DNA of 64,000 bases from Verrucomicrobiota bacterium. GTDB lineage: Bacteria; Verrucomicrobiota; Verrucomicrobiia; Limisphaerales; JACRJZ01. A program made the translations under genes and the position numbers. How positions within the stretch are numbered: position 1 is the first letter of the stretch; each line of letters starts with the position of its first letter. Below, one piece after another: positions 52,496-61,498 of the stretch. Under the pieces are notes generated by a model that had not been told where the DNA came from, made no database searches, and saw nothing but the letters and a program-made list of their open reading frames with translations. The stretch spans positions 40,727 through 104,726 of the forward strand of contig JACRJZ010000158.1 of the NCBI GenBank assembly GCA_016219875.1, written 5' to 3'.

Positions 52496-55400
52496 TTGAT
52501 GAGCGGCTCCTTGATGAACGGCCCGATGTGCTGGCCCGTGAACCCGATGACAGCGGCGCGCGTGAAGTCGAGGATCGCCGTCTCCAGCATCTCCTCCGCC
52601 TTGGCCCACGGCTTCCGGCTCACGTACACGATGTCGCGGTTGCTCAGTTTGAAATCCGTGCCGCGCGCTTTCAGGATGTCGTTCGCGTCCACCACGAACG
52701 GTTCCGGCCGGGTGAGCGAGCCGCGGAGGACGAGCAGTCTCGACTTGTAGGCCCGCTCCGTGAACCCGCCGCGCCCGATCACCGCGCCCAGCGCTGTGAG
52801 GTCCGCGGTGAACGGCACCAAACCCGGCGCCCGCACTTCGCCCACGACATAGACCTCTTGGAGTCCGGTGGCGGGGAAGAACAGGTAGTCCTCCGGCGCC
52901 AGCGGCAGGTTTTGGCTCAAGTCGCCCCGCAGGAACAACGCTTCGAAATCCACCGGTACCCGGCCGACCGAGCCGTCCTCTTTCCGCCGCGCCAGGAAGC
53001 TCCGCGAGAGATCGACCAGCAAAGCTGCGTTCTGACCCTGCACGGTGCTGGTGAAGCCCTTGGCCTTGGCGATGGACTCGATGATCGTCGTGGGCCGGTC
53101 CAGCGTATAGACCCCCTTGCCGGTGACGTTGCCGAGGATGATGTAGCGTTTGCTGCGATACGCCGACGGATTGATGATGATCTGCGGCGCGAGGTGGTAT
53201 TTCGCCAGCGCCTTCTGCAATTCCGCCCGCAACTCGTCCACCGTCAACCCGCTGGCCATGACATCAGTGGCTTGAAGATAATTGATCCGCCCGTCCGGGC
53301 CGATGGTCAGCCCGGTGCGGGCCGCGTCCGGCTGGCCGTAGAGGAACACGTCCATCACGTCGCCGGGACCCAGCGTGAGCCGCTTCTGCCAGTCGGCCAG
53401 TTGGTGAGGAGACGACGCCGAAAGCGTCCCCGGCTGGCTCGGCTCGTCCCCCAGCACGGCCAGGTTGGTGTTGAGCGTCGGGAGCAGCGGCGACCCGTCC
53501 GACGGCACAGGGGCGGGCGGTTCGCCCGCACGGTCCACGGCGGCCAGCGCGCTCAGGGCCGCGAAACACAGCCACGCGAGGACCACCGCGGCGACGGCCT
53601 TCCGCGCGGTCACGACAGGATATAGGTGTTCGCGATTGAAAACCGCGCCGGTGAAACGGCATCCGGCCAGGCGCAGCGTGCGCAGTTGCGACCGGGTGGT
53701 TTCGGCGCGGGCCGCCCCCTGGCCGCTCAGCCAGATGAGGTTCGGGACTTTTTCCGCGAGCATGACGCCGGCGGGCGTGGAGCAGGCCGGCACCTCGACG
53801 AATACGGCGACGTTCTCCCTCATAGAAGTGTTTGCGAGTGCTTGCTGAAACTGGTCGCGATGCTGCCAATCCCAAATCCACTCCGCCAGCGGAATGTGGG
53901 TGGGACTCTCGCGAGCGGGGCCGGCATCTGGCTCCGACCGCGACGCTTCAGAACGCAGGTTTTTCAACCGGCGGTATCGCCGACTTTCAGTTGGCAGGGC
54001 GTTGAAAGTTTCAGGCGGCTTGCCTTGTTCGACATCCGCCGGTTGGAAAACCGGCGAGACGGCAGACTGGAAAGTCTGGGCTACGGACCCCGTTGGCTCC
54101 GCGGGGGACGAAGACTGTGTCGGGGCCGCGCCGGCGCAAGAAAGCTGTTTGAGTCTCGCTGAGCGCAGCGGCTCGTCCGTCACCACGATGACGCGATACC
54201 CCTGCTGGCTGGCCGCACCCGAGAGCAGCTTGATCCAGGTCGATTTGCCTTCGCCCGGCAACGACGACACCAAGCCGCACACCAGCGCCTGGCTCCGGCC
54301 TTCGCATACGCGGGCCTTGAGCACGGCGAACGTCTCCGCCGCCCACGCCTCTTTCGCGCCGGCGTCCATCGTCCCGAGATCAGGTAGGCTGCGCAGCACG
54401 GGCAACCGCGTGGCGGCGCGCAGTTGGCGCTCGGAGCGGATCCGCCGGTCGGCCCCGCCGTTCACGCGGCCCAGCGCCGCGCCGAGCAGCAAGCCCAGCA
54501 CGCCGAAGCCGCCGCCCCAGGCGAAGCCCGTCCGCCATTTCCGCAGCGCGCTCACGCGGTCGAAGCTCGCCGGTTCAAGGACGCGGTTGAACACGACGGC
54601 CTGGCCCTGCTGCAAGGCCGTTTCGTCGCGCTGCTTGATCAGCGCGTCACGGCAGTCCTTCAACGATTGGTAGCGCGACTTCAGGCCGGTGTAGCCGGCG
54701 TCCATGCGGCCCAGACGGCGAAGCTGGTCTTCGAGCTTGACCCGGCGGGTCTCGGCGGTTTCCAGTTCGCGCGCCGCGGCGTCGATCGTGGCCCGCGTGT
54801 CCACGAGCCGGAAATAAAGTCCGGCGGCCAGGGTGTTGGTGCCGGCGAGGAAACTCTCATTCGTCCGCGGCGTGGAGGCGCTCTCCGCCTCCAACTGCTC
54901 CACCGCGGCGCGCAAACCCAGCACTCGGGGATGCGCTTCGGTGAAATGCAGACGCGCCTGATTGAGGGCTTCACGCGCGGAGACGAGCGCCGGGTCGTGT
55001 TTCCTCAGCTCGTCCGCCAACACTTTGGCGCGGGCCTGGTCGGCTTCCATTTGCGTCTGGAGCACCGTCACCCGCCGGTCGAGCACGCTGCGTTCCGTCA
55101 GGAAGTCGTGGTATTCGCGCTCCGAGTCGAGGGTGACGTGGTTCTCCTGAAACGCCGCCAGCTTCTCGCGCACGACGGCCATTTCCTGATCGGCCTTGTC
55201 GAGTTGCGCTTCCACCGCGATGACGGCCCGGTGCGCTTCCTCCTCCCAAAGCTCGCGCAAGCGCGCCAAGCCGCGCGCCGCGTAGTTCGTGGCGAGGTGG
55301 AAAGTGGCTTCCGGCGAACGGTCGCGCGCCTCGAACGTGATTTGGCCCGCCCGCGCCTCCAGGGTGAAGAAGCACTTCGAGCGCAACGCCGACGGACTCT

Positions 55401-55839
55401 GACGCGGCCTGACCGCAGCGCCCAGGCGGGCGAGGAAGGCCGGCGACTTCAATTCGCTGGCAAGACGGTCAAAGAAATGGGCCGTGGTTTCCGGCGCCAG
55501 ACGCGAACCGCTTCCCGCCGGGCGGTTGATCTCCAGCGTCACCGTCGCGGCATACTCCGTGTAAAGGAAGCCCCAAGCGAAGCCGAGCACGGCCAGCGCC
55601 AGTCCGGTGCAAAGCGCCCAAGGCCAGTTGTCCAGGAAGCACGAACTGAGCTTGCCCCACCAAGTTTCCTCCTGATCGAACGGCGGTTCCGACGGCGCCG
55701 ACGCAGCCCGTTCGGCAAAGGCGTGCCTTTGCCGCAGGCTCGCGTGCGCGGACGGCCCCTCCGTCCGCTGCAAGTGATGTTCTCTGTCAGCCATGTCTGC
55801 GGGCCGGCGGTCCAGGACCGCCCAGCCGGAAGAACCCAT
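52492..55839 (-). CDS. Polysaccharide co-polymerase/kinase fused to OPX export domain
   Basis: An 1115-residue fusion. Its N-terminal part is Wzc-like: helix near 74-95, Wzz domain, coiled coil about 200-420, second helix near 433-457, and a P-loop SSLPGEGKST near 525. The Walker A' region VVTDEPLR and the Walker B site FVEVPA are degenerate, and there is no Tyr-rich tail, so kinase activity is doubtful. A signal-peptide-like helix at about 742-766 leads into a complete OPX domain (LTLGPGDVMDVFLYG, SLBB-like repeats, amphipathic end). Residues about 585-630 are repeat-encoded. The start is ATG at 55839 or at 55794. In most genomes these are two genes. Confidence 0.85.
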   Translation of the reverse strand: MGSSGWAVLDRRPADMADREHHLQRTEGPSAHASLRQRHAFAERAASAPSEPPFDQEETWWGKLSSCFLDNWPWALCTGLALAVLGFAWGFLYTEYAATVTLEINRPAGSGSRLAPETTAHFFDRLASELKSPAFLARLGAAVRPRQSPSALRSKCFFTLEARAGQITFEARDRSPEATFHLATNYAARGLARLRELWEEEAHRAVIAVEAQLDKADQEMAVVREKLAAFQENHVTLDSEREYHDFLTERSVLDRRVTVLQTQMEADQARAKVLADELRKHDPALVSAREALNQARLHFTEAHPRVLGLRAAVEQLEAESASTPRTNESFLAGTNTLAAGLYFRLVDTRATIDAAARELETAETRRVKLEDQLRRLGRMDAGYTGLKSRYQSLKDCRDALIKQRDETALQQGQAVVFNRVLEPASFDRVSALRKWRTGFAWGGGFGVLGLLLGAALGRVNGGADRRIRSERQLRAATRLPVLRSLPDLGTMDAGAKEAWAAETFAVLKARVCEGRSQALVCGLVSSLPGEGKSTWIKLLSGAASQQGYRVIVVTDEPLRSARLKQLSCAGAAPTQSSSPAEPTGSVAQTFQSAVSPVFQPADVEQGKPPETFNALPTESRRYRRLKNLRSEASRSEPDAGPARESPTHIPLAEWIWDWQHRDQFQQALANTSMRENVAVFVEVPACSTPAGVMLAEKVPNLIWLSGQGAARAETTRSQLRTLRLAGCRFTGAVFNREHLYPVVTARKAVAAVVLAWLCFAALSALAAVDRAGEPPAPVPSDGSPLLPTLNTNLAVLGDEPSQPGTLSASSPHQLADWQKRLTLGPGDVMDVFLYGQPDAARTGLTIGPDGRINYLQATDVMASGLTVDELRAELQKALAKYHLAPQIIINPSAYRSKRYIILGNVTGKGVYTLDRPTTIIESIAKAKGFTSTVQGQNAALLVDLSRSFLARRKEDGSVGRVPVDFEALFLRGDLSQNLPLAPEDYLFFPATGLQEVYVVGEVRAPGLVPFTADLTALGAVIGRGGFTERAYKSRLLVLRGSLTRPEPFVVDANDILKARGTDFKLSNRDIVYVSRKPWAKAEEMLETAILDFTRAAVIGFTGQHIGPFIKEPLIK
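53951..54086. repeat. Family C palindromic repeats inside the PCP-OPX gene
   Basis: Units of the CGCAGGTTTTTCAACCGGCG and GACTTTCAGTTGG type, then inverted copies ending GCAGACTGGAAAGTCTGGGCTAC-like. They are the same style as 55986-56140 and 61369-61498. They are read through in frame between the P-loop and the Walker B-like strand. Confidence 0.8.
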
Positions 55840-56320
55840 TCATCTGACTCAATCGGCAGGAAGCGGCTCGATCCTTAGCGTGGACTTCGGGCAGCGCGGC
55901 GAAACTGTGACAGGAGCCGTTGAACCCGAACTCCGAAAGGGACTGGGGAGCGCGCCCGCCGCGGGCGTGTCGTATGTGTTTGGCGTCGTAGCGCAGGCTT
56001 TCCAGCCTGCCGTAGCGCCGACTTGCAGTCGGCAGGGCGTGGCCAGTTCAGAAACACGCCGAGTTCGTGCCTGTCTTCGCCCGGCAACGTCCCGCAGGTT
56101 GAAAACCTGCGATACGGCAGGCTCGAAAGCCTGCGCTACGCTGGTAACCTGCGGGCGCGTCCAGCGACGCCCGGGGCGGGCGTGCTCCCCAACTTCGGAG
56201 TTCGGGGTGAAACATGGAACGGTTGCAGCGTTGAAGCGGCTTCTTGGAATGGCTTCAGGCCGATGACAGAGCCTGGCTGCTGCTTCAACGCTTCACTCTT
56301 CCACGCTTCAACGCCTTTTC
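55840..56320. other. Intergenic region with palindromic repeats
   Basis: 480 bp between the PCP-OPX gene and the PrsT-like gene. It holds a long family C palindromic element (55986-56140) and a short inverted repeat AGCGTTGAAGC/GCTTCAACGCT (56227-56237 and 56282-56292) just after the prsT stop. No gene or clear promoter is seen. Confidence 0.6.
55986..56140. repeat. Palindromic repeat, family C (two-arm)
   Basis: The left arm 55986-56013 (CGTAGCGCAGGCTTTCCAGC start) pairs with 56113-56140 with one mismatch. Nested smaller palindromes GACTTGCAGTC and GCAGGTTGAAAACCTGC lie inside. Related copies occur in murC, the PCP-OPX gene and the YdcF-like gene upstream region. Confidence 0.85.
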
Positions 56321-59300
56321 CTACTTCAGCGTCTGCAACACCTTGTTCGCCTCTTGCGCCAGCGGGGCGGCCAGGTTCAGCGAAAGCGCCTTGCGCAGCG
56401 CGACGCCGGCCTCGCTCTTCGCCTTGAGCCGATGGTGCGCCAAGCCGAGGTAGTAGAACACTTCGGCGTCGGTCGGACGGTTTCGTGAGACTTCGGTCAG
56501 CAGCGGCACCGCGTGCTGGTACTCGCCCCGGCGATACGACAGGATGCCGAGCGTCCTGCCCACGTCCGCGTCCCGCGGGAACGCTTCCCGCGCCCGGAGG
56601 CCCAGTTCGTAGGCGCGCTTTTCCTCGGTCGGGCTGGCGGCATAGAGGAAAGTCAGTTGCCGCACCGCCGGCGCGAACTGCGGGCTGACGGCCAGGATGC
56701 GTTCGTAGGCCAGCTTCGCCGCGGAGAAATTCTGCGCCTGTTCGTGGAGCACGCCCGTCGCCATGAGCGCGGGGATGGAATTCGAGTCGGACTTCAGTGT
56801 CTCCGTGATCAGCGCGGTCTGCTGCCGGGCCTTGTCCGGAGCGGCGTAGAGCGAGGCCAGGGCGAGGAACCGTTTCGCTTCGTCGGCCCGCTGGAAGTTC
56901 GCGTTCGCGGCCAGGGCGCGGTTCATCGCAGACTCGGCTTCCGTGACCCGGCCGTTGGCGTAGAGCGCGAGGGCGAAGTCGCACAGCACGTCGGCGTCCC
57001 TGGGCGACTGGCGCTCGCTTTCCTGAAGCAGGCTGAGCGCCCATTTCGTGTCGCCGGCGCGGGAGGCGAGTTTGCCCAGCAAGTAGGCGATGCGCGGGTC
57101 GTCGGGCGCGAGGTCGCGCGCGGCTTTGGCCAGTTCGAGAGCTTTCGCGTTGTTGCCCAGCCGGTCGGCGTTCAGTTGGGCCAGCTTCAACTGGGCGAGG
57201 ACCGCCTTGGGGTTCGCTTTGAGGGCCTTCTCGTAAGTTTGCGCCGCTTTGTCGAAGGCGCCGCTGCGCTCGTAAATCGCGCCGAGCCGGCCCAGCACCA
57301 CGGGGTCGCCCGGCTCGATGGCGAGCCGTTGCTCCAGCGCGGCAATCACCGCGGGGCTGGCGGCGGTGGCGTCCGCGTTCAGGAAGGCCAGGCGGCGCTC
57401 GGCTTCCTCGCGTTGGAAGAACCGCTTGCCCGTGGCCAGCGCCTGCTGGAAGGCCTGCCGCGCCGCGTCTTCCTCGCCCACCATGTACTGCGCCATGCCG
57501 AGGTGGAACAGAATGTCCGGATGGCCCGGACGCTTGGCCGCGACTTCGCGCAGCAAGCCCGCCGCGCGGGCATGTTCTCCGCGCCGGAAGAGCACCCAGG
57601 CAAACGTGTCCGTCGCCAGCGGCTCCGACAGGAAGAACTCGCGCGACTTGTTGGCCAGTTCGTAGGCTTTGTCGGTTTGGCCCAGGTACTCGGCGTAGAG
57701 ATAGACCAGGTTGTTCAGCGCGATGGTGTAGGTGGGATCGATGCTGAGGGCTTTCTCGTAAGCGTCGCGCGCGGCTTTGAAGTTTTCGGCCCGCTCGTGG
57801 ATCAGGGCGCTGAGCATGTGGGCGGGCAGCTCGCGCGGGTTCTTGGCCAGGGCGGCGCGCAACTTGTCCAGCGCCTGCGCTTGCTGGCCGGTGGCCACGT
57901 AGATTTGCGAGAGCATGTAGTAGGCGCCCATTGCTCCGGGCTGCAAGGCGATGGTTTGCTCCAGCGTGGCCAGGGCCTGGTTCGTGTCGCCCCGCGCCAG
58001 TTGCACGCCCGCCAGCAAGACGCGGAGCGGGGCGGAGTTGGTGTTGCGCGTGAGGGTGTCCTGCACCAATCGCGCCGCGGCGTCGAACCGCTTTTCCGCG
58101 AGGTCCAGTTCCATGATCTGTTCGACCACCACGGGATCGTCCGGGGCCAGCGCCCGCGCCTGCTCGAAGGCGGCCCGGGCCTCGGCGGGTTTCTTCATGT
58201 CCCGGAGCACGGTGGCGAGATGGAAATGCGCGCGCGGGTTCTTGGGGAACTGTTTCGCCATGGCCTGGCAGACGATCTGGGCCTGATCGAACTTGCGCTG
58301 TCCCTCGTAAGCCTTGGCCAGCGAGGTGTAGGCCTGGAAGAGGAACGGATATTTCTTGATCAGAGCATTCAGAGCGGTGGCCGCGGTGGCCACGTCGCCG
58401 TTGTAGATGTTCATCTCCGCCAGCAGCAAGATGGCAGCCGTGTAATCCGGATCCAGGGTGACGGCTTGGTTCAGACAATGGATGGCCTTGCTCAGGTCGT
58501 GGTTGAGCAGGTGGGCGGTGGCCAGCTCGTACTGGAGTTGCGGCACGGCGGAGTACTGCTTGTTCATGCGCTCCATGTCGGCGATGGCGTTGGTGACTTC
58601 GCTCCGGGCCAGCTTGAGCCGCGCGCCCAGCAGGAGGGCTTCGTAGTGGAGCGGATCGCGGGCGACCACGCGGCTGACGCAGTTGCCGCAGTCCTCAAAC
58701 TTTTTCTCCATCAACGCCATGGTCCCGAGCTTGACCCAGGCTGGGATGTAATCGGGCGCGGCCTGGGTGGTCTGCTTGAGTTGCTGGCGGGCGCCGTCGA
58801 GATCGCCGGTCAGGATTTTGAACTCGGCGTAGCGGAGGCGGCGGTAGGACCGGACGGGCGACACTTCGGCGGCGGTTTTGAAGTGCTGCTCCGCGTCCTT
58901 GAGGTTGTTGGTGGAGAGACACAGGTTGGCCGCGGCGAGGTGCGCCGGGGCCGACTTCGGGTCCAGGACCAAGGCCCGGGCAAACGCGGCGGCCGCGGCG
59001 GGCTGGTTCCGCTGTTTCCCGTAGAGCGAGCCGAGCGCGAGATGGAATCCGGCCCGATGCTCGGCCTGCGCGCGGAGCTTTTCCAGACGGACGAGCGTGT
59101 CCTCGACATCTTTGGGCTTGGCGGCGGCGTCGGCGAGCAGGATCAGCGCCTCGTCATTGGCCGGCTGTTTGGCCAGGACCAGGGCGGCCTCTTCCCGCGC
59201 GCCCTTGGAGTCGCTGATGGAAAGATAGGTGAGGCCGAGCCGCAGGCGCACGTCGAGGTTGTTGGTGTCGAGGCTGGCGGACTTGCGGAGGAAGACGAGC

Positions 59301-59587
59301 GCTTTGCGGAAGTCCGCCTGCTCCTGGTAGATCGCGCCCAGCCGCTGGATGGCCCGCGGATTCTCTCCTTCAAGGCGCAGGACGCTCTGGTATTCGATTT
59401 CCGCCTTGTCGTACTGCTGGGCCTGGAAGTAGCGCTCCGCGCGTTCCAGGTGTTTGCGCGGATTGTCGCGCGCACAGCCGGCCAGCCAGAGGGCCGCCAC
59501 CACCGGCACGGCCAGCCAGACCAGCGCCGGTACGCGGCCGACGGCGGTGAAGGGTTTCAACGCGCAGTGATCAACTGGGTTTTTCAT
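56321..59587 (-). CDS. prsT: TPR lipoprotein of the PEP-CTERM/exosortase system (PrsT-like)
   Basis: A 1088-residue lipoprotein with lipobox LWLAGC (Cys38) and about 25-30 tetratricopeptide repeats running almost to the C-terminus, for example HLERAERYFQAQQYDKAEIE and ALNNLVYLYAEYLGQTDKA. The length and the neighbourhood of exosortase, OPX and PrsK/PrsR genes match the PrsT family. It is probably a periplasm-facing scaffold for polysaccharide export. The start MKNPVDHCALKPF was chosen because the lipoprotein signal follows; a longer frame runs into the 59619-59771 repeat. Confidence 0.88.
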   Translation of the reverse strand: MKNPVDHCALKPFTAVGRVPALVWLAVPVVAALWLAGCARDNPRKHLERAERYFQAQQYDKAEIEYQSVLRLEGENPRAIQRLGAIYQEQADFRKALVFLRKSASLDTNNLDVRLRLGLTYLSISDSKGAREEAALVLAKQPANDEALILLADAAAKPKDVEDTLVRLEKLRAQAEHRAGFHLALGSLYGKQRNQPAAAAAFARALVLDPKSAPAHLAAANLCLSTNNLKDAEQHFKTAAEVSPVRSYRRLRYAEFKILTGDLDGARQQLKQTTQAAPDYIPAWVKLGTMALMEKKFEDCGNCVSRVVARDPLHYEALLLGARLKLARSEVTNAIADMERMNKQYSAVPQLQYELATAHLLNHDLSKAIHCLNQAVTLDPDYTAAILLLAEMNIYNGDVATAATALNALIKKYPFLFQAYTSLAKAYEGQRKFDQAQIVCQAMAKQFPKNPRAHFHLATVLRDMKKPAEARAAFEQARALAPDDPVVVEQIMELDLAEKRFDAAARLVQDTLTRNTNSAPLRVLLAGVQLARGDTNQALATLEQTIALQPGAMGAYYMLSQIYVATGQQAQALDKLRAALAKNPRELPAHMLSALIHERAENFKAARDAYEKALSIDPTYTIALNNLVYLYAEYLGQTDKAYELANKSREFFLSEPLATDTFAWVLFRRGEHARAAGLLREVAAKRPGHPDILFHLGMAQYMVGEEDAARQAFQQALATGKRFFQREEAERRLAFLNADATAASPAVIAALEQRLAIEPGDPVVLGRLGAIYERSGAFDKAAQTYEKALKANPKAVLAQLKLAQLNADRLGNNAKALELAKAARDLAPDDPRIAYLLGKLASRAGDTKWALSLLQESERQSPRDADVLCDFALALYANGRVTEAESAMNRALAANANFQRADEAKRFLALASLYAAPDKARQQTALITETLKSDSNSIPALMATGVLHEQAQNFSAAKLAYERILAVSPQFAPAVRQLTFLYAASPTEEKRAYELGLRAREAFPRDADVGRTLGILSYRRGEYQHAVPLLTEVSRNRPTDAEVFYYLGLAHHRLKAKSEAGVALRKALSLNLAAPLAQEANKVLQTLK

Positions 59588-59618
59588 AGGCAACAGAGTC
59601 TCTCCATCGGCGGTCGGG

Positions 59619-59771
59619 AGTTCAAGGTCCATTCAAAGTTCAAGGTCCATTCAAAGTTCAAGGTTCATTCAAAGTTCAAGGTTCAAGGTTCAAGGTTCAA
59701 AGTTCGCTTTGCCCCGGCGAGACGCCGCGCGGTGGTTCGACTTTGAACCTTGAACTTTGGACTTTGAAGTT
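59619..59771. repeat. Low-complexity CATTCAAAGTTCAAGGT repeat around exosortase 3' end
   Basis: TTCAAAGTTCAAGG-type units repeat at 59619-59702 and, in reverse orientation, at 59738-59771 (ACTTTGAACCTTGAACTTT), so the whole is a loose inverted repeat. The right part encodes the last residues of the exosortase. Confidence 0.8.
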
Positions 59772-60659
59772 CCTGCCTTCCGCCTTTCTCAGCGCCCACA
59801 GCAGCGCGAACAGCGGCGCGAGCGAGATCAGAAAGAAGAGCGGCCCGCCGTGGGTGTGGATCGGCGAGTGGATGTAGTCCCGGTCCAAGTGGACGCAGAG
59901 CATGGAGATGGTGAAGATGCGGAGGGCGTTGCGGGCCAGACCGAGCGGGACCACCGCCAGCGCCAGCGCGACGCGCGTCCAGGGCTGCCGCAGGAACAGA
60001 TGCCCCGCCAGCACGCAGGTGATGAACAGCACCAGGCTGGAGCGGATGCCGCTGCATTCCTGGGCGACTTCGATCACGATGCCCGGCAGCTTGAACAGCC
60101 TCCCGTCGCGAATCACCGGCGTGTCCGAAAGCTGAAAAAGCCAGGCGCTCACCTCCGCCGAGCCGTGTTGGAAGAACGATTCGATCCCTGCCGTCACGGC
60201 GGAGGGAAAGGGCACGATGAAAACCAAGAACGCCAGCGGAAACCCAAGCGCCCGCACGCGTTCGCGCCCGAGCGTGACGAAGCTGCCGCCCACCAGAAGG
60301 AGGTAGAAGGCCAGCAGCATCGCGGAGAGAGAATCCTCTTTCGCCGGCGCGGGCTCCTGTCGTTGCCAGGCCCACCACCCGCCGAGCACCGTCAGCGCCA
60401 GCGCGGCGAAAGCTGCGGCCCCGGCGAACGACCGAGTTGCCTGCGAGGGAACCTGGCTGCGCCTCATCCATGCCAAGTAGGCGGAGATGAAAGGAATGAG
60501 AAAGACGTGCGAGTACAGCTCGCTCTTCGCCGCAAACTTCGCGTACTGGACCAGCGGCACGGCGAAACACATGCCCAACGCCACAACCAAGACGGCGAAG
60601 GGCACGACGGAACGCTTGAAGTGGTGGTCCGTGGCCGAGGTTGTCATGGAACCGGTCAT
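59697..60659 (-). CDS. Exosortase (VPDSG-CTERM type)
   Basis: A 320-residue polytopic membrane protease-transpeptidase with about eight helices. The catalytic triad is visible as Cys202 in AQECSGIRSSLVLF, Arg243 in LGLARNALRIF and His270 in SPIHTHGGPLFF. It should cut the VPDSG signal of the secreted protein at 46572-47399, as inferred from the family. Because VPDSG proteins go with exosortase C, this is probably XrtC. The last 25 or so residues (KVQSSRFKVEPP) are encoded by a low-complexity repeat. Upstream, the gap to the YdcF-like gene is 3 nt, so the two are coupled. Confidence 0.9.
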   Translation of the reverse strand: MTGSMTTSATDHHFKRSVVPFAVLVVALGMCFAVPLVQYAKFAAKSELYSHVFLIPFISAYLAWMRRSQVPSQATRSFAGAAAFAALALTVLGGWWAWQRQEPAPAKEDSLSAMLLAFYLLLVGGSFVTLGRERVRALGFPLAFLVFIVPFPSAVTAGIESFFQHGSAEVSAWLFQLSDTPVIRDGRLFKLPGIVIEVAQECSGIRSSLVLFITCVLAGHLFLRQPWTRVALALAVVPLGLARNALRIFTISMLCVHLDRDYIHSPIHTHGGPLFFLISLAPLFALLWALRKAEGRNFKVQSSRFKVEPPRGVSPGQSEL

Positions 60660-60662
60660 GGT

Positions 60663-61463
60663 TCAATCGGCCGGAAAGAAGAAGAACCGCGCGTAGAGAT
60701 ACGAGAACGATTCACTCAGGATTTCCTTCACGCCTTCGCTGAAGCGCCACCAACGGGCCGCGTCATACTCGCGGTTCACCACCGACACCACGCCCACGGC
60801 CACGCTCCCGCGAAACGCCTTGTCGTACATGAGTCGTGTCCGCCGCGCGTGCGGCCCGATTGTGACCACGGTCACCGACGTGGCCTTGATGCTGTGATCT
60901 TGGAACCATTTTCGGAGCGCCACCGCCGAGGCGTAAGTGCGGTCGCGCTCCCGGGCGGGCGCCCGCACGGTTACGATCTGCTCCGGCTTGAGGCCGAGCG
61001 TGAGCAGTTTATCCCTGGCGATTTCTGCGTAGGAGTCGTACTCGGCCAGGGTCGAGCCGAAGTTCACCGAAGGCCCGCCCGTGGAGAACACCTGTTGCCA
61101 GCGGCCTTGCTGGAACAGCTTCACCGCCTCGTCCACCGCGTAATCGTGAATCCATCCCTCGACCACGAAGACGTCGCCGTTGGGCGGATCGCTTACTGCG
61201 AGGAACGGATGAATGCCGAGAAAGAATCCCGTGACCAGTCCGGCCCCCACCAGGAAACCGACGGCCCTCCCGCGCCACGTCAGCTTCCAGCTTTCCCGGC
61301 GCTCGAACAGACCGCAGCACTTGCGAGAGGACGTGACGGTCTTCGCGTTGGAACCTGCGGAGTCTGGAGCGCAGATTTTCAATCTGCCGTTTCGCAGGTT
61401 TTCAACCTGCAGGCGTTGGGCGACACAGGCGGGCTGGTACTTCTCGCGCTCTGCCGACTGCAA
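60663..61463 (-). CDS. YdcF/ElyC-like (DUF218) membrane protein
   Basis: Up to 266 residues. After one membrane helix (about 69-88) the body has VFVVEGWIHDYAVDEAVKLF, QVFSTGGPS and TVVTIGPHARRTRLMYDKAF, which fit the DUF218/YdcF/ElyC fold. Such proteins sit next to exosortase genes and are linked to envelope or polysaccharide metabolism; the reaction is not known. The frame's first 38 or so codons, including a TTG start, lie in a palindromic repeat, so the true start is uncertain and may be a GTG near the helix. Confidence 0.65.
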   Translation of the reverse strand: MQSAEREKYQPACVAQRLQVENLRNGRLKICAPDSAGSNAKTVTSSRKCCGLFERRESWKLTWRGRAVGFLVGAGLVTGFFLGIHPFLAVSDPPNGDVFVVEGWIHDYAVDEAVKLFQQGRWQQVFSTGGPSVNFGSTLAEYDSYAEIARDKLLTLGLKPEQIVTVRAPARERDRTYASAVALRKWFQDHSIKATSVTVVTIGPHARRTRLMYDKAFRGSVAVGVVSVVNREYDAARWWRFSEGVKEILSESFSYLYARFFFFPAD

Positions 61464-61498
61464 GTCGGCGACACAGCAGATTGAATATCTGCGCTACG
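61369..61498. repeat. Family C palindromic repeats between two locus genes
   Basis: GCGCAGATTTTCAATCTGC, CGCAGGTTTTCAACCTGC, GCCGACTGCAAGTCGGC and CAGATTGAATATCTGCGC units. The outer GCGCAGATTTTCAATCTG and CAGATTGAATATCTGCGC form an inverted pair. They cover the 5' end of the YdcF-like frame and the gap to the upstream gene. Confidence 0.85.

Noticed and set aside
56513..59746. Very long plus-strand open frame opposite the TPR lipoprotein
   Set aside because: It lies antisense to a clear TPR lipoprotein with a lipobox, and its translation is low in complexity and has no recognisable motif. Such antisense frames are common in GC-rich DNA.
59619..59771. Possible CRISPR array in the repeated CATTCAAAGTTCAAGG stretch
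   Set aside because: Units are short, degenerate and lack unique spacers of constant length; no cas genes are nearby.
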